From contig ATSW01013810.1 of the NCBI GenBank assembly GCA_000444245.1, forward strand, positions 1-23,467: a stretch of 23,467 nt of DNA. Reading direction: 5' to 3'. Of this stretch, positions 1 to 10,764 are shown one piece after another (within the stretch, counting starts at the first letter, position 1; the number at the start of each line of letters is the position of its first letter). A model generated the notes under the pieces. That model was not told the DNA's origin, ran no database searches, and saw nothing but the letters and a program-made list of their open reading frames with translations. The translations under genes were made by a program, and so were the position numbers. This DNA is from Botryllus schlosseri (Eukaryota; Chordata; Ascidiacea; Stolidobranchia; Styelidae).

Positions 1-177
1 TCGGGTTTTAATATATTTTACTATGAATATATTATTAAAATGTATAATAAATATTCCGTAGAACGGGCCCATCTGAGCAGAGTCGCACAAATTATCGAAC
101 ACCTTACACAGTGTTTCTCTCATAGTTAATTAAAGAACGTTTCAGCCGTTACTCGACTTTGTTATATTGACTGGAAG

Positions 178-195
178 ACATGTCATATGACATGT
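178..195. repeat. Perfect 18-bp palindrome with E-box core
   Basis: ACATGTCATATGACATGT reads identically on both strands. The centre is CATATG, which fits the E-box pattern CANNTG, and it is flanked by two ACATGT half units. It could be a dimeric transcription-factor site or chance. It lies about 5.5 kb upstream of Emx. Confidence 0.35.
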
Positions 196-413
196 GATTT
201 CATAGATAAGCAAAGCCTCAGCAGCTAAGCACCACTCATCAAAAATACCAGTAAGTAGTTTTGGGTAGTTTTAAAGTAGTTTTGGGATTTCATTGCGTAA
301 GTTTAATGAGTAAAATCGTTATGACAACTGCGCAAAAGAACCCTTGTATCACGATAACTGAACTCATTTTTGAAAAATAAATACACCTATTCCTATAGTC
401 TCATTGGCCATCA

Positions 414-476
414 TTGCCTTAGTCACAAAGATGCATTCTGCCATTTCGGAAGCGGCCATCTCTGATTAGCTGCATG
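414..476 (+). repeat. Dispersed repeat family copy A
   Basis: This stretch aligns to about 17888-17955 over some 65 bp with clear shared blocks: TTAGTCAC, then AAGAT, TGC, ATTTC, and ATCTCTGAT followed by GCAT. It corresponds to the left part of the element described at 17888-18060. Only this segment is present; the right part does not continue here. The family type is unknown. Confidence 0.55.
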
Positions 477-527
477 CTTAAAGAATATGTGAGCCATTGA
501 CCAAATCTACTTTTGGAAAATACTTAC

Positions 528-647
528 TTGATGACTTTTCAGAGCTTGGTTTTCTACTTCGAATTACATGAACTTGTTTTGTTTCGTCGTTGGAATTGGT
601 AATGCTGCTTGTAAATGACTCAGAATTTATTAAATTGCTTTTTTCAG
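528..647 (-). CDS. Possible internal exon of an unknown minus-strand gene
   Basis: On the minus strand a 120-nt stretch is bounded by an acceptor ending TTGCAG and a strong donor GTAAGTATT. It is open throughout in one frame, with both junctions in phase 1. It would encode about 40 hydrophilic residues rich in Ser, Asn, Lys and Glu, including ETKQVHVIRSRKPSS. I recognise no domain, and the composition suggests a disordered region. No partner exons are obvious on the minus strand inside the window, and the gene would have to extend to both sides. A chance open frame with good splice signals is a real alternative, so the call is tentative. Confidence 0.25.
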
Positions 648-3600
648 CTGCAACAATGATTACTTTAACCTCCTCTGCACGTGCTTGGTGCATTTGTGAG
701 GTAATATCGCGAGGAACACAGCCAGTCGTATACTATTCCATGTACATAGAGGCCGCACAATGAACCTTCAGACCGAGCTGCGTATACAAACCATTATGAT
801 ATCCATCAATATCGAAAAGAAGTATCATGTTGTTTCTGAGAGTAATGATGTCTTTAACCGGACAAGCGCAATCTGACAGAGTTGGGCTTGAACATATGGA
901 AACATGGTTTACGCCTAATTCTTGTTGAACTTCTAAACGCTATTTGTTAACATTGCAGAGAAAAATTACGTGTTTCAGATGCATGTATGTATAATGTACA
1001 TAGGTGTATGTATAGCATAGTATCTTTGTATAAGGACAAATATATACATCGAAAAGGCAGCTGTCTTCACTCAAGTAAAGGATTGTTTTGCCGATCTTGA
1101 ATGTTGATCAGCGACAAAACACTAATTACACCTCGGATGACTAAGTGTGTCAATCAGTTTACAGAAATGACAAATACATTGAAGAGAAATTCCCCAACAA
1201 ACAACTTTATCACATAAATATGACCTTTTCACTTCATTGTGACCCTGTGTGATTTCCTCATGTTGATATTACGATTTGCGGAACCCTCGCACGGACGTGT
1301 ATGTCAGAAGTCGACTAAAAGGCCAATTATCATTAGCGATCCCAATAATTATAACGTCTTTGAAGTTGACATCGCTAGATTGGAAAACGATAGCTTGCGA
1401 TTCATACAAGAGTATGATTCAGCTTCAGTTTTGCAACATTCGCACGCCATCGCATTCATCGATTGCGAAGATTGGATTTGAGGGTTGTTGTGATATCAGT
1501 AGCCTAGAGATTTATTACTATAACGGGACCGATTAGTCTACTATTGGCCTTCAATTACAGGGTTTCAAGTAAATGCAAGGTTTTAAAGTGGTAGTGAGAA
1601 AAATCATTCAAAGTCAAATCATCTCACATTACAGCTACATTAGTTCGGGATTGCGTGCAAATGCGGAGTTTTACAATCGTATAATTACTCGTCTCGACGT
1701 TTTAATATCATACTTACTAAATGTTCCATTTGAAACCTCGGTTTCGCAGGTACAGCTTTTCGCGGAAATCGTGATTCGTTACATCATATAATTAATGAAC
1801 CTTTAACCCTGCAAATGCATCCGCGTAATGATACCTTCGGAATATTTTCAGCTTTGCTTGCAACGCTGTTCACACGAACACGGGGAGACGACTCCGCAAA
1901 TTATGTCGGCGTGAGATGAAATTGCTTAATTATACGCACGTCGGGTTTGGAGCTATTTGCCATTCCTTTTTATGCTGGACAACATTCGCAACACAGAGCG
2001 TAGCAAGTCCAAATACAACGGGGTTCCTATAGCGAATCATACATGTATCATCTACTACAGCTTGTTAAAAATTACCTTTTGCATGTAATGTTACTACTAA
2101 ACCAAGGGTGCATTATCGGAGTATGCATAGCACTATCGGTCAATAACAACATTCTTTGATTACCAAATGCTGTCAACATTATTCGTCGTAAATGCATATA
2201 GCCTATAATGGGAAGAGGTAGAGAGAGCAAAACTATATGAAAGTATGCCTTTGCATATATGTGACATTGTTAATACTGAAGGTAAAAAGTAGCGCACAGA
2301 ACATCAATATACTTATGCGTCCTATGTGTCACCGGTGCTGCAAAAAGCGCTTATTCAAATAGATACAGTCGATGCGTCAAGAGAATCGCGCAAAAAGTTG
2401 ACATTTATCTTACGGAAGGGTAATATTTGCTATTCAAACCTCGCACGCCATTTAACTCCGACGTTTAGCTAATAGCTACGCGTTGAAATACTTGCAACAA
2501 GTCAAAAATGCATAGTCGGCTTTTCATCATCGTACTAGAGAATGAGCTCCAAGCACTCCAAAGTCATTTGTCAATAGACAAACTTCACTGTGGAACATAT
2601 ATTAGTGTCAAAAACTATTTTTTTCAGTTCACACAAAACCGCAGTAGCCATATTTTATAAAATTTGATACATAACTACAGCATGTAACTTGTGGTAATGA
2701 CAAAATTAAACATCGCCATCCATGATCAAATACGATCATAATGTTCCTCGCATTGTTAAATTCGAAATTGAACTTGTTTAATACTGAAATATCTCATCTG
2801 AAACTCATTAACAATCCATGGAATGTAATATCTTGTTGGAGTGAGTTTAATGAATACGCTAGTGTTTTACACAGCTTAAAATAGCACGCGGATGTCTCAT
2901 TTTATCGTCTCACGGCATAACCTGCCTAACCCCGATTTTTGCGTGGAAATACTGATCTATTATACCGGAGGTATCCCGACAACACTTCCTTCCTGTCCAT
3001 ATATTATTGTAATCGATTTACATGTTGAGACGGGACTGCACTCATGTGGACACGAGAGCAACCTAATACAACTGAGCTCTCATCACTGATGCTCTGTTTC
3101 CGACAGCAACCTGTAGTAGGAAAGTAAATCTTTATCATAGTGGACATAACACGAAGAGATCTCTATTCATTGACTCTTTATTTACACTCATTGCCTGTAT
3201 TGGATCGGTTCTCGGATTGCCGAGAAATTCATAACTTTCTTTTAAACTACTGTCGCGATGATTGTTCGCCGTGGCGAAGATGAAAGTCGCAGTCTATAAT
3301 CGGATTATCTCCATTAGTTTATACTTTGTTTAACTTATGAGATGATTTCACCGGAACAGATATACCATGTCGCCTTTTGACATCTCTTCCACTAAATTCA
3401 TGTTCAAGCCCATTAAAAGGCGAGCAGTAAAAACATACAAGAGCGCTATTCTCATTGATGATCTAAATATGACACTTTGATTTAGAATTACCAGACATAC
3501 GGCCCCCTAATTTCGACTCATTCTTTCCCTTATTAAAGCAGCCGACAGAAACTATAATCCTTTGTCTTACACGGTAATTGATGTCTCATGCAGTGAATGA

Positions 3601-4790
3601 TTGGAAATTAATAGCATCCATCATTATATCTGTACCAGCAAATTGCTGTGCCGGTGCTGATAAATTAAAGGTGCGTAAATTGATATGATAGCTCTTCATG
3701 AGTTGAACCAGGTCAGAGTGAAGTAAAGGGTACCTACATCATTACATATTCATGAATTCGGGATTTATGCTTGAAGTTTGTCATGAAAATAAAATGGTGG
3801 TAGTATAGTAGCCTAGATTTTGCATATTATGTTTTTACACAAATCTTTGGATCATCATCATCAGTTTATTAATCATTTTATCCTCCAAAATCCACCTTAA
3901 GATTCGATAAAACGAAAAGATATAGCAAGGTGTCGAAACGACTTGGTGTACTCTTTGAAATGAGATACCTACCTGGGCCTATACGAGGTAAGGAAAAGGC
4001 ATGCTAACTCAATGAAAAGTAACAGAAGATGACATAAAAAGGCAAGTGATGAAAATGAAGTGGCGGAATGCGCGGTTGATATATTAGATCATAGTCCGAT
4101 AAACTCGAGCGGTGACTTGTAATGGCATAGTAAAACGGTGTACGGTTCATAATATATAAGAAATATTTTTTTGAAACTCGTGTATCAACATGTTCTGTCA
4201 AGTTGCGGCTTAAATCGTAATTTTACAAAGTCCATGAAACTTGACTGAATACAGTTACATAATTATATATAATAATTGATCAGCGGTAACATGCTGATGA
4301 GTGAACGCTATTTATGTGATTTACAAACTATAAGTCAATATTGTGGGACAGTTGTTGATTGAAGTCTAATCGATCCAGGGTTTGTTTTCCGCCCCGAGAC
4401 CCTTATTCGCACCGATGATTGCTAGGCTGCTCATATAATAATCTTCTGAGCTCATGAACAATTCGGCATCGTTGGATCCAATTTTCATTTTATTTTAGTT
4501 TTCAGCCATGCAGTGATGCGCAAGAACACAAGCTTATGATTTCGTTCTATCGTGCGTTGTATTATTCACAATCAGCAGTGTGATATTGTAATCAAAATTA
4601 TCGAGAATGAATCAAATTTCGAATTTACTAGGTTTATCTTGTGTGTCCATGTCCATATTTCCTTCTTGCTGTGACTGTGATGCAGAGAGCGCTAGGGAAT
4701 TGAAATTCGAGGAGTTTTGATCAAAGATTTTACGATTACTGTATAATATTCAGCTTCACAAAGCTGTTCACATGTGTAGAACTTTCCAAT

Positions 4791-4843
4791 GTTCGTGCGC
4801 GAAATATCGAGGTTCGTATTCCGAGCATAACGTTCGCACGAAC
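4791..4843. repeat. Short inverted repeat (9-bp arms)
   Basis: GTTCGTGCG at 4791-4799 is matched by its reverse complement CGCACGAAC at 4835-4843, with a 35-nt spacer. The segment is more GC-rich and CpG-rich than its surroundings. It may be a small hairpin or chance, and no function is assigned. Confidence 0.25.
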
Positions 4844-5659
4844 CCTAATATCGACATGCGTGTATAATACTCTCATGATCCTCTGTTACGTCTGGACCAA
4901 TAGTTTATGGATTTACATTACATCGTGATTGCATTGCATTTCAGTCGTTTCAAAAAATCTTTTAAACTCATGATTTCTCGGCTGAAAAATATTTCAGGCA
5001 CTTTCATGAAACTGTCTTTTAGTCTGTTTTCAAACAACACCTCCGAAAATGAGAATTAGCCTATACGCCGAATAACAATGTAATATTATTGACTGATCAT
5101 TTCAAGTTCTACCTACAAAATGATTGGGAAATTGCTACACCCTGAGAAATTCTACTCCAAAATGATATTTCTTGAATGTGATCATTTAGTTTAATGCGTA
5201 TGAATTTGCATCCAACATTTTCATAGGCATCCATATTTTCGCGAATAATTGATGGATACTCAATACAACAAACGTCGATATCTATGAGATGTTATTTCCG
5301 GATAAGTGCGCACCGAAGTTTGGATGTGCTATGAAGAGCGCTTTTTGAGAACACGGACTTCCGTATTTTCTTGAAAGTAAAGCATTTTTACTATAAATAT
5401 CGTTTTCTTTATAGTTCTACGATTGTCAAATCATTTCTTCGAAATTTTGTAACGAATGCCTCATGTGTTATTAGGCAACAGGAGAGATGGAAACATGTTC
5501 CTTGGAGCGAAAAAAGCTCTTGTTGAGGGACTATATATGCCGAAGATTTGACAGAATCGATCACAAACTTTCCGTCCTTCCAGACGAATTTATCCGCAGG
5601 CTATATGCAACGAAATAGTGACGGTTAAGTTAGATCGAGCACCGTTATTGACACAACCT

Positions 5660-5681
5660 ATTTCTCTTTGCACATTTTAGC
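5660..5681 (+). promoter_or_regulatory. Splice acceptor just upstream of the Emx start
   Basis: A pyrimidine-rich run ends in ...CACATTTTAG at 5671-5680, placing an exon start at 5681, 54 nt before the first ATG at 5735. The frame upstream of that ATG is closed by a stop at 5696-5698, so this would be a 5' UTR acceptor. It could receive a spliced leader or a distant 5' UTR exon. Confidence 0.4.
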
Positions 5682-5734
5682 AACGTAAATATTTATAGCA
5701 CTTATTGTGTGTCGGCTGGAGTGGCTACAGCTAC

Positions 5735-7211
5735 ATGATGATATTAGATCAAAGACAACTGGACAGTTCCGGCGACGTGGAATCGCAAGCCACGCAGACA
5801 AATAAGCTGGGATTCGACATTGCGTCGCTCGTGTACGGACAGTCTAAATCCAATTCGAAGTCGCCTTCCACCATCAATGATAAAGTGACAGCAGCTTCGG
5901 CTCAAGTATCAGCAAGATTTCACCCGTACATCCGACAGGAACATCTTCGACGGTTCGAAGATGGGTGCGCTGATAAAACAATGGGACAGAACGCTTTTTC
6001 GTTTGACGAATCAAACGTTAAAAGTAGACTCACGTCGACTTCTCCATTGCGTAACGGACGATGTTCGCTCTCACCTAGCTCGACTGACATGTCTCCGACT
6101 TTGGTTGGCTTTAACAGTCCATTACCAACTATGGCCAATATTTCCCAAATTCCCTATCCCTATCCATACCCAAGAAATGCCGAATCTCAATCAACTCAGA
6201 TCATGGATCCGGCAATCCTCCATGCCATGGCAGTCGCTGCCGCATCTGGATTGGGACACCGTCTACCAGGACATAATCCGACTATCCCATCATCTCTACA
6301 AAATCCATTTATGCAAACTACCACGTCCCAGCATCCACCACAAATTCCGCATTCAACAATTTCGCATGCAGCTCTTGCACAACGAGGGCATCCCTTCAGT
6401 TTACTTCCCGACGGGAGAACTACCTACAATCCGTGGCTGCTGCGTCAATCAGCGGCTTTAACAAGACCGTTCCATCCGTCAGCTACTGCCGGTAAGAAAC
6501 ATTTGCTAATCTAATTATACCGGGAAATGTCCGGCGTAGATTGAGCTGTGATGTTTAGCGGAACTGGCTATCCGTCGTTCCGGCGTAACATAACAATTTT
6601 TCACGGTGCGTTCAATTAAAATGGCGGCCAAAATTTTCGCGAGATGGTAATTTCTATTTAATGATTTTCAGATCCTATGATGAGAGCAAGATTCGGTTTC
6701 TTCCTGTCGAATCCATTTCACCGTAAACCTAAAAGAATACGAACCGCTTTTACCCCTGGTCAACTGCTGCAGCTTGAAAAAGAGTTTACGAAGAACCATT
6801 ACGTAGTTGGAGCAGAACGAAAACAGCTTGCAAGATCCTTGAAATTAACTGAGACACAGGTAAATGCCGATACTTCAGAATAAAATTTGCAACATAGATT
6901 CAAATTTCATGATTTTGTTGCAGGTTAAAGTATGGTTCCAGAATCGTCGTACAAAGTACAAACGCCAGAAAATCGAAGAGAAGGCCGGTGTTCACAGAGA
7001 ATCGCTTGGAGAAGACGATGATGAAGCCAACGAATCCGATGATATTGAATTAGAAGATGAAGAAGAATTAACTGTGGAAGACGATGAATCTGATAACGAA
7101 CGCGCTTTGGATAATGGCTTTAGTCTAATGAACAATCAGGCTGTTTGTAATCGTTACTTTGTGAATGTTAAACACGAAAGACAAGACGATATTCCCGTAT
7201 CGTTTACATAG
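5735..7211 (+). CDS. emx: Empty-spiracles-like homeobox transcription factor Emx
   Basis: This is a nuclear DNA-binding factor of the Emx/ems family, used in anterior patterning in animals. Exons are 5735-6491, 6672-6859 and 6924-7211, joined by GT-AG introns of 180 and 64 nt in phases 1 and 0, giving 410 aa. The start is the first ATG after an in-frame stop, and a second ATG follows directly. The homeodomain is residues 272-331, with KPKRIRTAF, the Emx signature [13 protein letters not shown], and helix 3 [16 protein letters not shown] with Gln50 and Asn51. The second intron splits it between Gln44 and Val45, the usual Emx site. FDIASLV at residues 27-33 matches the N-terminal FTIESLV of vertebrate EMX, an eh1-like Groucho-binding motif. 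YNPWLLR near residue 231 matches the family FYPWLIHR. The tail after the homeodomain is unusual: 20 of residues 345-374 are Asp or Glu, and VKHE near residue 398 fits the SUMO-site pattern. Identification is firm. Confidence 0.96.
5813..5833 (+). other. emx: eh1-like repressor motif coding segment in Emx
   Basis: The segment encodes FDIASLV, aligned with FTIESLV near the N-terminus of vertebrate EMX proteins. The spacing Phe-x-Ile-x-x-Leu-Val is kept although the surrounding N-terminal region is otherwise divergent. Groucho/TLE binding is inferred from the family. Confidence 0.75.
6728..6971 (+). other. emx: Homeobox, interrupted by a 64-nt intron
   Basis: Codons for homeodomain residues 1-44 occupy 6728-6859 and those for residues 45-60 occupy 6924-6971. 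The intron between them is 6860-6923, with donor GTAAAT and acceptor TTGCAG. The recognition helix keeps Trp48, Phe49, Gln50, Asn51 and Arg53. Confidence 0.95.
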
Positions 7212-7324
7212 GACTAGTTCGCATTGGTTTCGTCGGTATCATATTATACCAATATCTTTTCAATGCTCTCAATCCTAAAGATGGTTTTATTTCAAATTCA
7301 CTTCTACCTTTTGTACTTTATACA

Positions 7325-7330
7325 AATAAA
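7325..7330 (+). terminator. Likely poly(A) signal of Emx
   Basis: AATAAA lies 114 nt after the Emx stop codon and is the first such hexamer there. A further AATAAA at 7855-7860 could serve a longer transcript. Confidence 0.55.
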
Positions 7331-7862
7331 TCAACTTCTTCAATGAATTTAATTGTATCTGTAGGCCCTATGCGGGGAAGTCGCGTTTTAAGTGTGCAAT
7401 TCGAAGAATTCCCACGAAAATGTAGCCCATCACCAACACAGGCTAGGCACCAGTATCGGTTAACGGTCAGATTAAAGACAACTTCTTTGATTGGCAAGCT
7501 TGCTAGGATACCGGCAGTTAGCCAGAGCAAAATATATGTATCGCCTAATCACAATATTTGCGGACCTGGAATACAGGCATCTTATTGTCAATCCGTACCC
7601 ACCAAACGAAAGTCGTAGACACATGCAAAGAGACATAATAATATTAAAAGAACCAATTTTCATCGAATGATGACATTGACTGACATAGAACTATGTGGAG
7701 GAACATATAAAAATGACGAATAATAAATGTGTCGCCGAATTTGGTGGGTGTAGCAAGATGATACAGCTGAATATATTGGTTATGAATATAATAGATATAC
7801 TAATAAAATACACATGAAATAATCCGAATCTCCGGACAGCAGTAGCAGTATTGGAATAAAAC

Positions 7863-7870
7863 TATAAATA
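7863..7870 (+). promoter_or_regulatory. TATA-like box upstream of CIAO3
   Basis: TATAAATA is a full TATA consensus about 620 nt upstream of the CIAO3 start codon. Use as its promoter would need a long leader or a leader intron; a donor-like GTAAGA at 7945-7950 and acceptor-like sites near 8419 and 8477 would allow one. In AT-rich DNA it may be chance. Confidence 0.25.
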
Positions 7871-8024
7871 CCGACTCGAGCCTACGGTCTCTGACAGCTC
7901 GATGAAGTCACCTGGCGGACAATTTCCTTAAGATCTCTTTTCTCGTAAGAGGTCAGAAGATACAACGTGTCAAGTGACAACTGTCAAGAAGAGTGTCTGG
8001 GTCCTTGTGACTCGTGTCGCGCTC

Positions 8025-8045
8025 TTGTTGTTGTTGTTGTTATTG
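8025..8045 (+). repeat. TTG trinucleotide microsatellite
   Basis: There are about five perfect TTG units followed by imperfect ones. It lies in non-coding DNA upstream of CIAO3. Confidence 0.7.
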
Positions 8046-8492
8046 TCATCATTGTTGGGGTCAAGGGAGAGAGAGAAAGAATTCTTTAGTCGGTTCCACT
8101 ATAAAATACGTAAAGACAAAGCGAAATATATAAACCAATGGAGAACCAGACTTAATAGCGAATGGATCTGGAGATCATCAAGTCAGCTACAGCCTGAATG
8201 CTGAATGGAGACGTGTTACATTACGGAAACTCAGAACAAAACAACACACTCGTCAGATAACGTGATAATGCGTGTGTGCGAGTTGAATCCTGAATACACT
8301 TCTTACCTGGAGTCGCTGACGTGTCACACTGTAATTCTTTCTCTATATGAGTAACGGAAGTGGCGTACCGTAGAATGTAGATCAATTTTTCACATGTTCA
8401 TTAATCATTATCGCAGATAGTATTCTCTAAACCTAAAACGAATTTAGCTGCATTGCTATCTTCTCGCCTTTTGCGAGTACAATTACCGTACG

Positions 8493-9959
8493 ATGTCCAG
8501 TAAATTCAGCGGAGCGCTGCAACTGACGGATCTAGATGACTATATCGGACCATCCCAAGAGTGCATTAAACCTACAAAGGTTGAAAAGTCGCAAGGAGTT
8601 CGCCTTAACAAAAAGCGGCCAAAAATCAAGTTGGCCGATGATGGCACATACACAGAAATAAATTCTTCTTCCACTGAACCGGTGAAGACCTTGCCAAAAG
8701 CAGAAGTCTCTCTGAGCGACTGCCTAGCGTGCAGTGGTTGCGTTACGTCAGCCGAAACAATATTAGTACAGCAGCATAGTCACGAAGAGTTGTTGAAAGT
8801 TCTGAAGGAAAATGAAACTGGTAAACAAAGCTATGTTGTCATCTCAGTCTCCCCTCAAAGCCGTGCGTCCCTCGCAAGTCACTTGGCAAAATCCTCGAAA
8901 GAGACAGCCAAAGTCATCAACAATTATTTCTTGAAAATAGGAGCAATGTTGGTTTTGGACGAAGGGTATTTCCGGCAGTTTTCGTTGATTGAATCTAGCA
9001 AAGAGTTCCAAGATTCGTTCAACCGACACAAAGATAAACTCCCGATCCTAACGTCCTCATGTCCAGGCTGGATTTGCTACGCGGAAAAAACTCACGGCAA
9101 CCTCATCGTGCCGCATCTCAGCAGCGTTAAATCGCCCCAACAGATCGCTGGCTCTTTCGTAAAAGCTCGCGTGTCAGAGTTCAAAAATTGCTCTCCCGAG
9201 TCCATATACCACGTCACCGTGATGCCATGTTACGATAAAAAACTTGAGGCATCGAGGGAAGACTTTTATAACGATGTGTATCGCAGTAAAGATGTTGATT
9301 TAGTTTTGACGACGTCTGAAGTTTTAAACATGATGAAGACTTCTTCGTATTCAATCGACGATCTTTTATCTGAGGATATACCGAGTATTGAAGCGAATGT
9401 TCCTGAAGAATTGCAGGAGGCATTGCTTACTTCAATAAATTTATTCAACAACCCTGGTGGAGGATCGGGTGGTTATTTAGACTTCGTATTTCGGGACAGT
9501 GCGAAGCAATTATTCGAGATAGCCGTGAAAGACCTTCAGTATAAAGTCGTTCGTAATAATAAGGACTTTCAAGAAGTGTCGCTGTGTGATGAAGAAGGAA
9601 AAACGTTGCTTAATTTTGCGTTCGCGTACGGTTTTCGGAGTATTCAAAATCTCGTGCAAAAGATGAAGCGCAAAAACTGCAAATATCATTACGTCGAAGT
9701 GATGGCGTGCCCGTCGGGCTGTCTTAACGGTGGCGGTCAAATCAAAGATTTCGATGGAACTGCTCAAAGCAAGGAAGCTCTGAAGGCGCATCTTGACAAA
9801 CTTCAAGAGAAATATGAGGAAACTCCTGCCAATTGTGTGCAATATGGTGATTTGAAATTGCTTGAAAAATACAAAGACACTGATTTGCCTAAACTGTTAC
9901 ATACCACATTTCATGCGCTACAGTCTGAAAACACGATATCGGTTGGTATGAAGTGGTAG
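8493..9959 (+). CDS. CIAO3: Cytosolic Fe-S assembly component CIAO3 (NARFL/Nar1)
   Basis: This is an iron-only-hydrogenase-like protein of the cytosolic iron-sulfur assembly pathway. It links the early scaffold to the CIA targeting complex that loads clusters on nuclear and cytosolic proteins. The frame is a single uninterrupted 488-aa exon; the human protein is about 476 aa. The N-terminal cluster ligands are Cys24 followed by Cys77, Cys80 and Cys83 (DCLACSGC). The second cluster site is formed by Cys190 (TSSCPGW), Cys246 (VMPC) and Cys406/Cys410 (VMACPSGC), all in the expected order. The hydrogenase-like core carries NPGGGSGGY and CLNGGGQ. The chain ends in Lys-Trp, consistent with the C-terminal tryptophan conserved in this family. 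It is not a hydrogenase; the fold is shared but the H-cluster is absent in the family. The start is the first ATG and gives the normal N-terminus, with Cys24 in place. The lack of introns contrasts with Emx and ALG6. Confidence 0.97.
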   Translation: MSSKFSGALQLTDLDDYIGPSQECIKPTKVEKSQGVRLNKKRPKIKLADDGTYTEINSSSTEPVKTLPKAEVSLSDCLACSGCVTSAETILVQQHSHEELLKVLKENETGKQSYVVISVSPQSRASLASHLAKSSKETAKVINNYFLKIGAMLVLDEGYFRQFSLIESSKEFQDSFNRHKDKLPILTSSCPGWICYAEKTHGNLIVPHLSSVKSPQQIAGSFVKARVSEFKNCSPESIYHVTVMPCYDKKLEASREDFYNDVYRSKDVDLVLTTSEVLNMMKTSSYSIDDLLSEDIPSIEANVPEELQEALLTSINLFNNPGGGSGGYLDFVFRDSAKQLFEIAVKDLQYKVVRNNKDFQEVSLCDEEGKTLLNFAFAYGFRSIQNLVQKMKRKNCKYHYVEVMACPSGCLNGGGQIKDFDGTAQSKEALKAHLDKLQEKYEETPANCVQYGDLKLLEKYKDTDLPKLLHTTFHALQSENTISVGMKW

Positions 9960-10140
9960 GAATCAACTGAACCTAGAGCAAAACATTCATTCTCTTTGAT
10001 AATATTGTAAATTTTGTTTTGTCCTCATTGATTAATCGATGTGGCCCATCCGTTAAATCAATGCATTAGAGATTATATCGTGTTATGCAAAAGTAAAAAC
10101 TTGCGTCATTCACTACGTGGAAGCATGCCCAAGACAAACA

Positions 10141-10146
10141 AATAAA
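10141..10146 (+). terminator. Likely poly(A) signal of CIAO3
   Basis: AATAAA begins 182 nt after the CIAO3 stop codon and is the first such hexamer downstream. It runs into an A-rich and then T-rich stretch. Confidence 0.5.
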
Positions 10147-10764
10147 AAAATTTTTAACCCGGTACAGGATTGAAAAGACATCACTTATTGTGTCAAGTAA
10201 TGTATTAAAACGTATCACAACATTAGAGAGGTAATACATAATTGATTACTGGTGAGCATCATTGATCCCCCTACTATCACTAAGATAAATACGGACTACA
10301 GACTTTATGCTCATTGATTGGGCTGCTGACGACATCTGCACTGAATAGGCTACCGGTATCTATCCAATTTGTTGCATACTTGGGGTATTGAGATTGTAAA
10401 TTATCATATCTCCTGTATTTCAGTACTTTGTATATTTTCATTCGTGACTGTGTTTGTATCTGTGATACATGGTACTTTCACGTTACAATATGCTTGTGCA
10501 CATGTAGCCTGCTGTACAATGTCTGATTTCATGATTCATCTCATCTGTAGGGACACTGTAAAACTCATCTGTATACCTGCAAATTTTGAGATCCGGAATC
10601 TGAGACTCGTGCGTGAGTGATGTAGGCTATAATTTGACACTCGTGCACTTTTACTGAGCATAATACGGTTATGAAGCGCTCGCTGAATATATAGCCTGTA
10701 TTAATCACTTATCATGATTATGAAAATGGGGTTTCACCCATGGAAAGATCATGTACGGGGGAAG

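Larger units (their letters stand above)
1..5680. other. Long upstream flank of Emx, largely non-coding
   Basis: No open frame in this 5.7 kb resembles a protein family I know, apart from the weak candidate exon listed separately at 528-647. The short open frames near 1239-1536, 1573-1791, 2892-3089 and 4004-4201 are 60-86 codons long and look like chance. The stretch is AT-rich with scattered TAAT-type homeodomain cores, for example around 1790 and 1925. A large non-coding flank is usual for a developmental homeobox gene, so cis-regulatory elements for Emx are likely here. That is inference from gene type, because I cannot see conservation. Named small features inside are a repeat copy at 414-476, an 18-bp palindrome at 178-195 and a short inverted repeat at 4791-4843. 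Confidence 0.6.
7212..8492. other. Emx to CIAO3 intergenic region
   Basis: This 1.28 kb holds the Emx 3' UTR with a poly(A) signal, a TATA-like box at 7863-7870, a short TTG microsatellite at 8025-8045 and presumably the CIAO3 promoter and leader. Open frames at 7343-7618 and 7974-8204 have no recognisable domain; the second is driven by the TTG run (poly-Leu). I see no further gene. Confidence 0.6.

Noticed and set aside
1239-1536. Two overlapping 80-86 codon open frames
   Set aside because: They have no recognisable domain, compete in two frames and lack a clear splice or start context; most likely chance.
1573-1791. 72-codon open frame followed by CAG/GTACAG
   Set aside because: The composition and sequence resemble no family, and a single donor-like site is weak evidence for an exon.
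5961-6461. 166-codon open frame in another frame of Emx exon 1
   Set aside because: It is a shadow of the Emx reading frame, which carries the motifs and splices into the homeodomain.
7974-8204. 76-codon frame with a poly-Leu run
   Set aside because: The run comes from the TTG microsatellite; there is no other protein-like feature, and it sits in the likely CIAO3 leader.
9510-9842. 110-codon antisense frame inside CIAO3
   Set aside because: It is antisense to a firmly identified coding exon, with no domain of its own.
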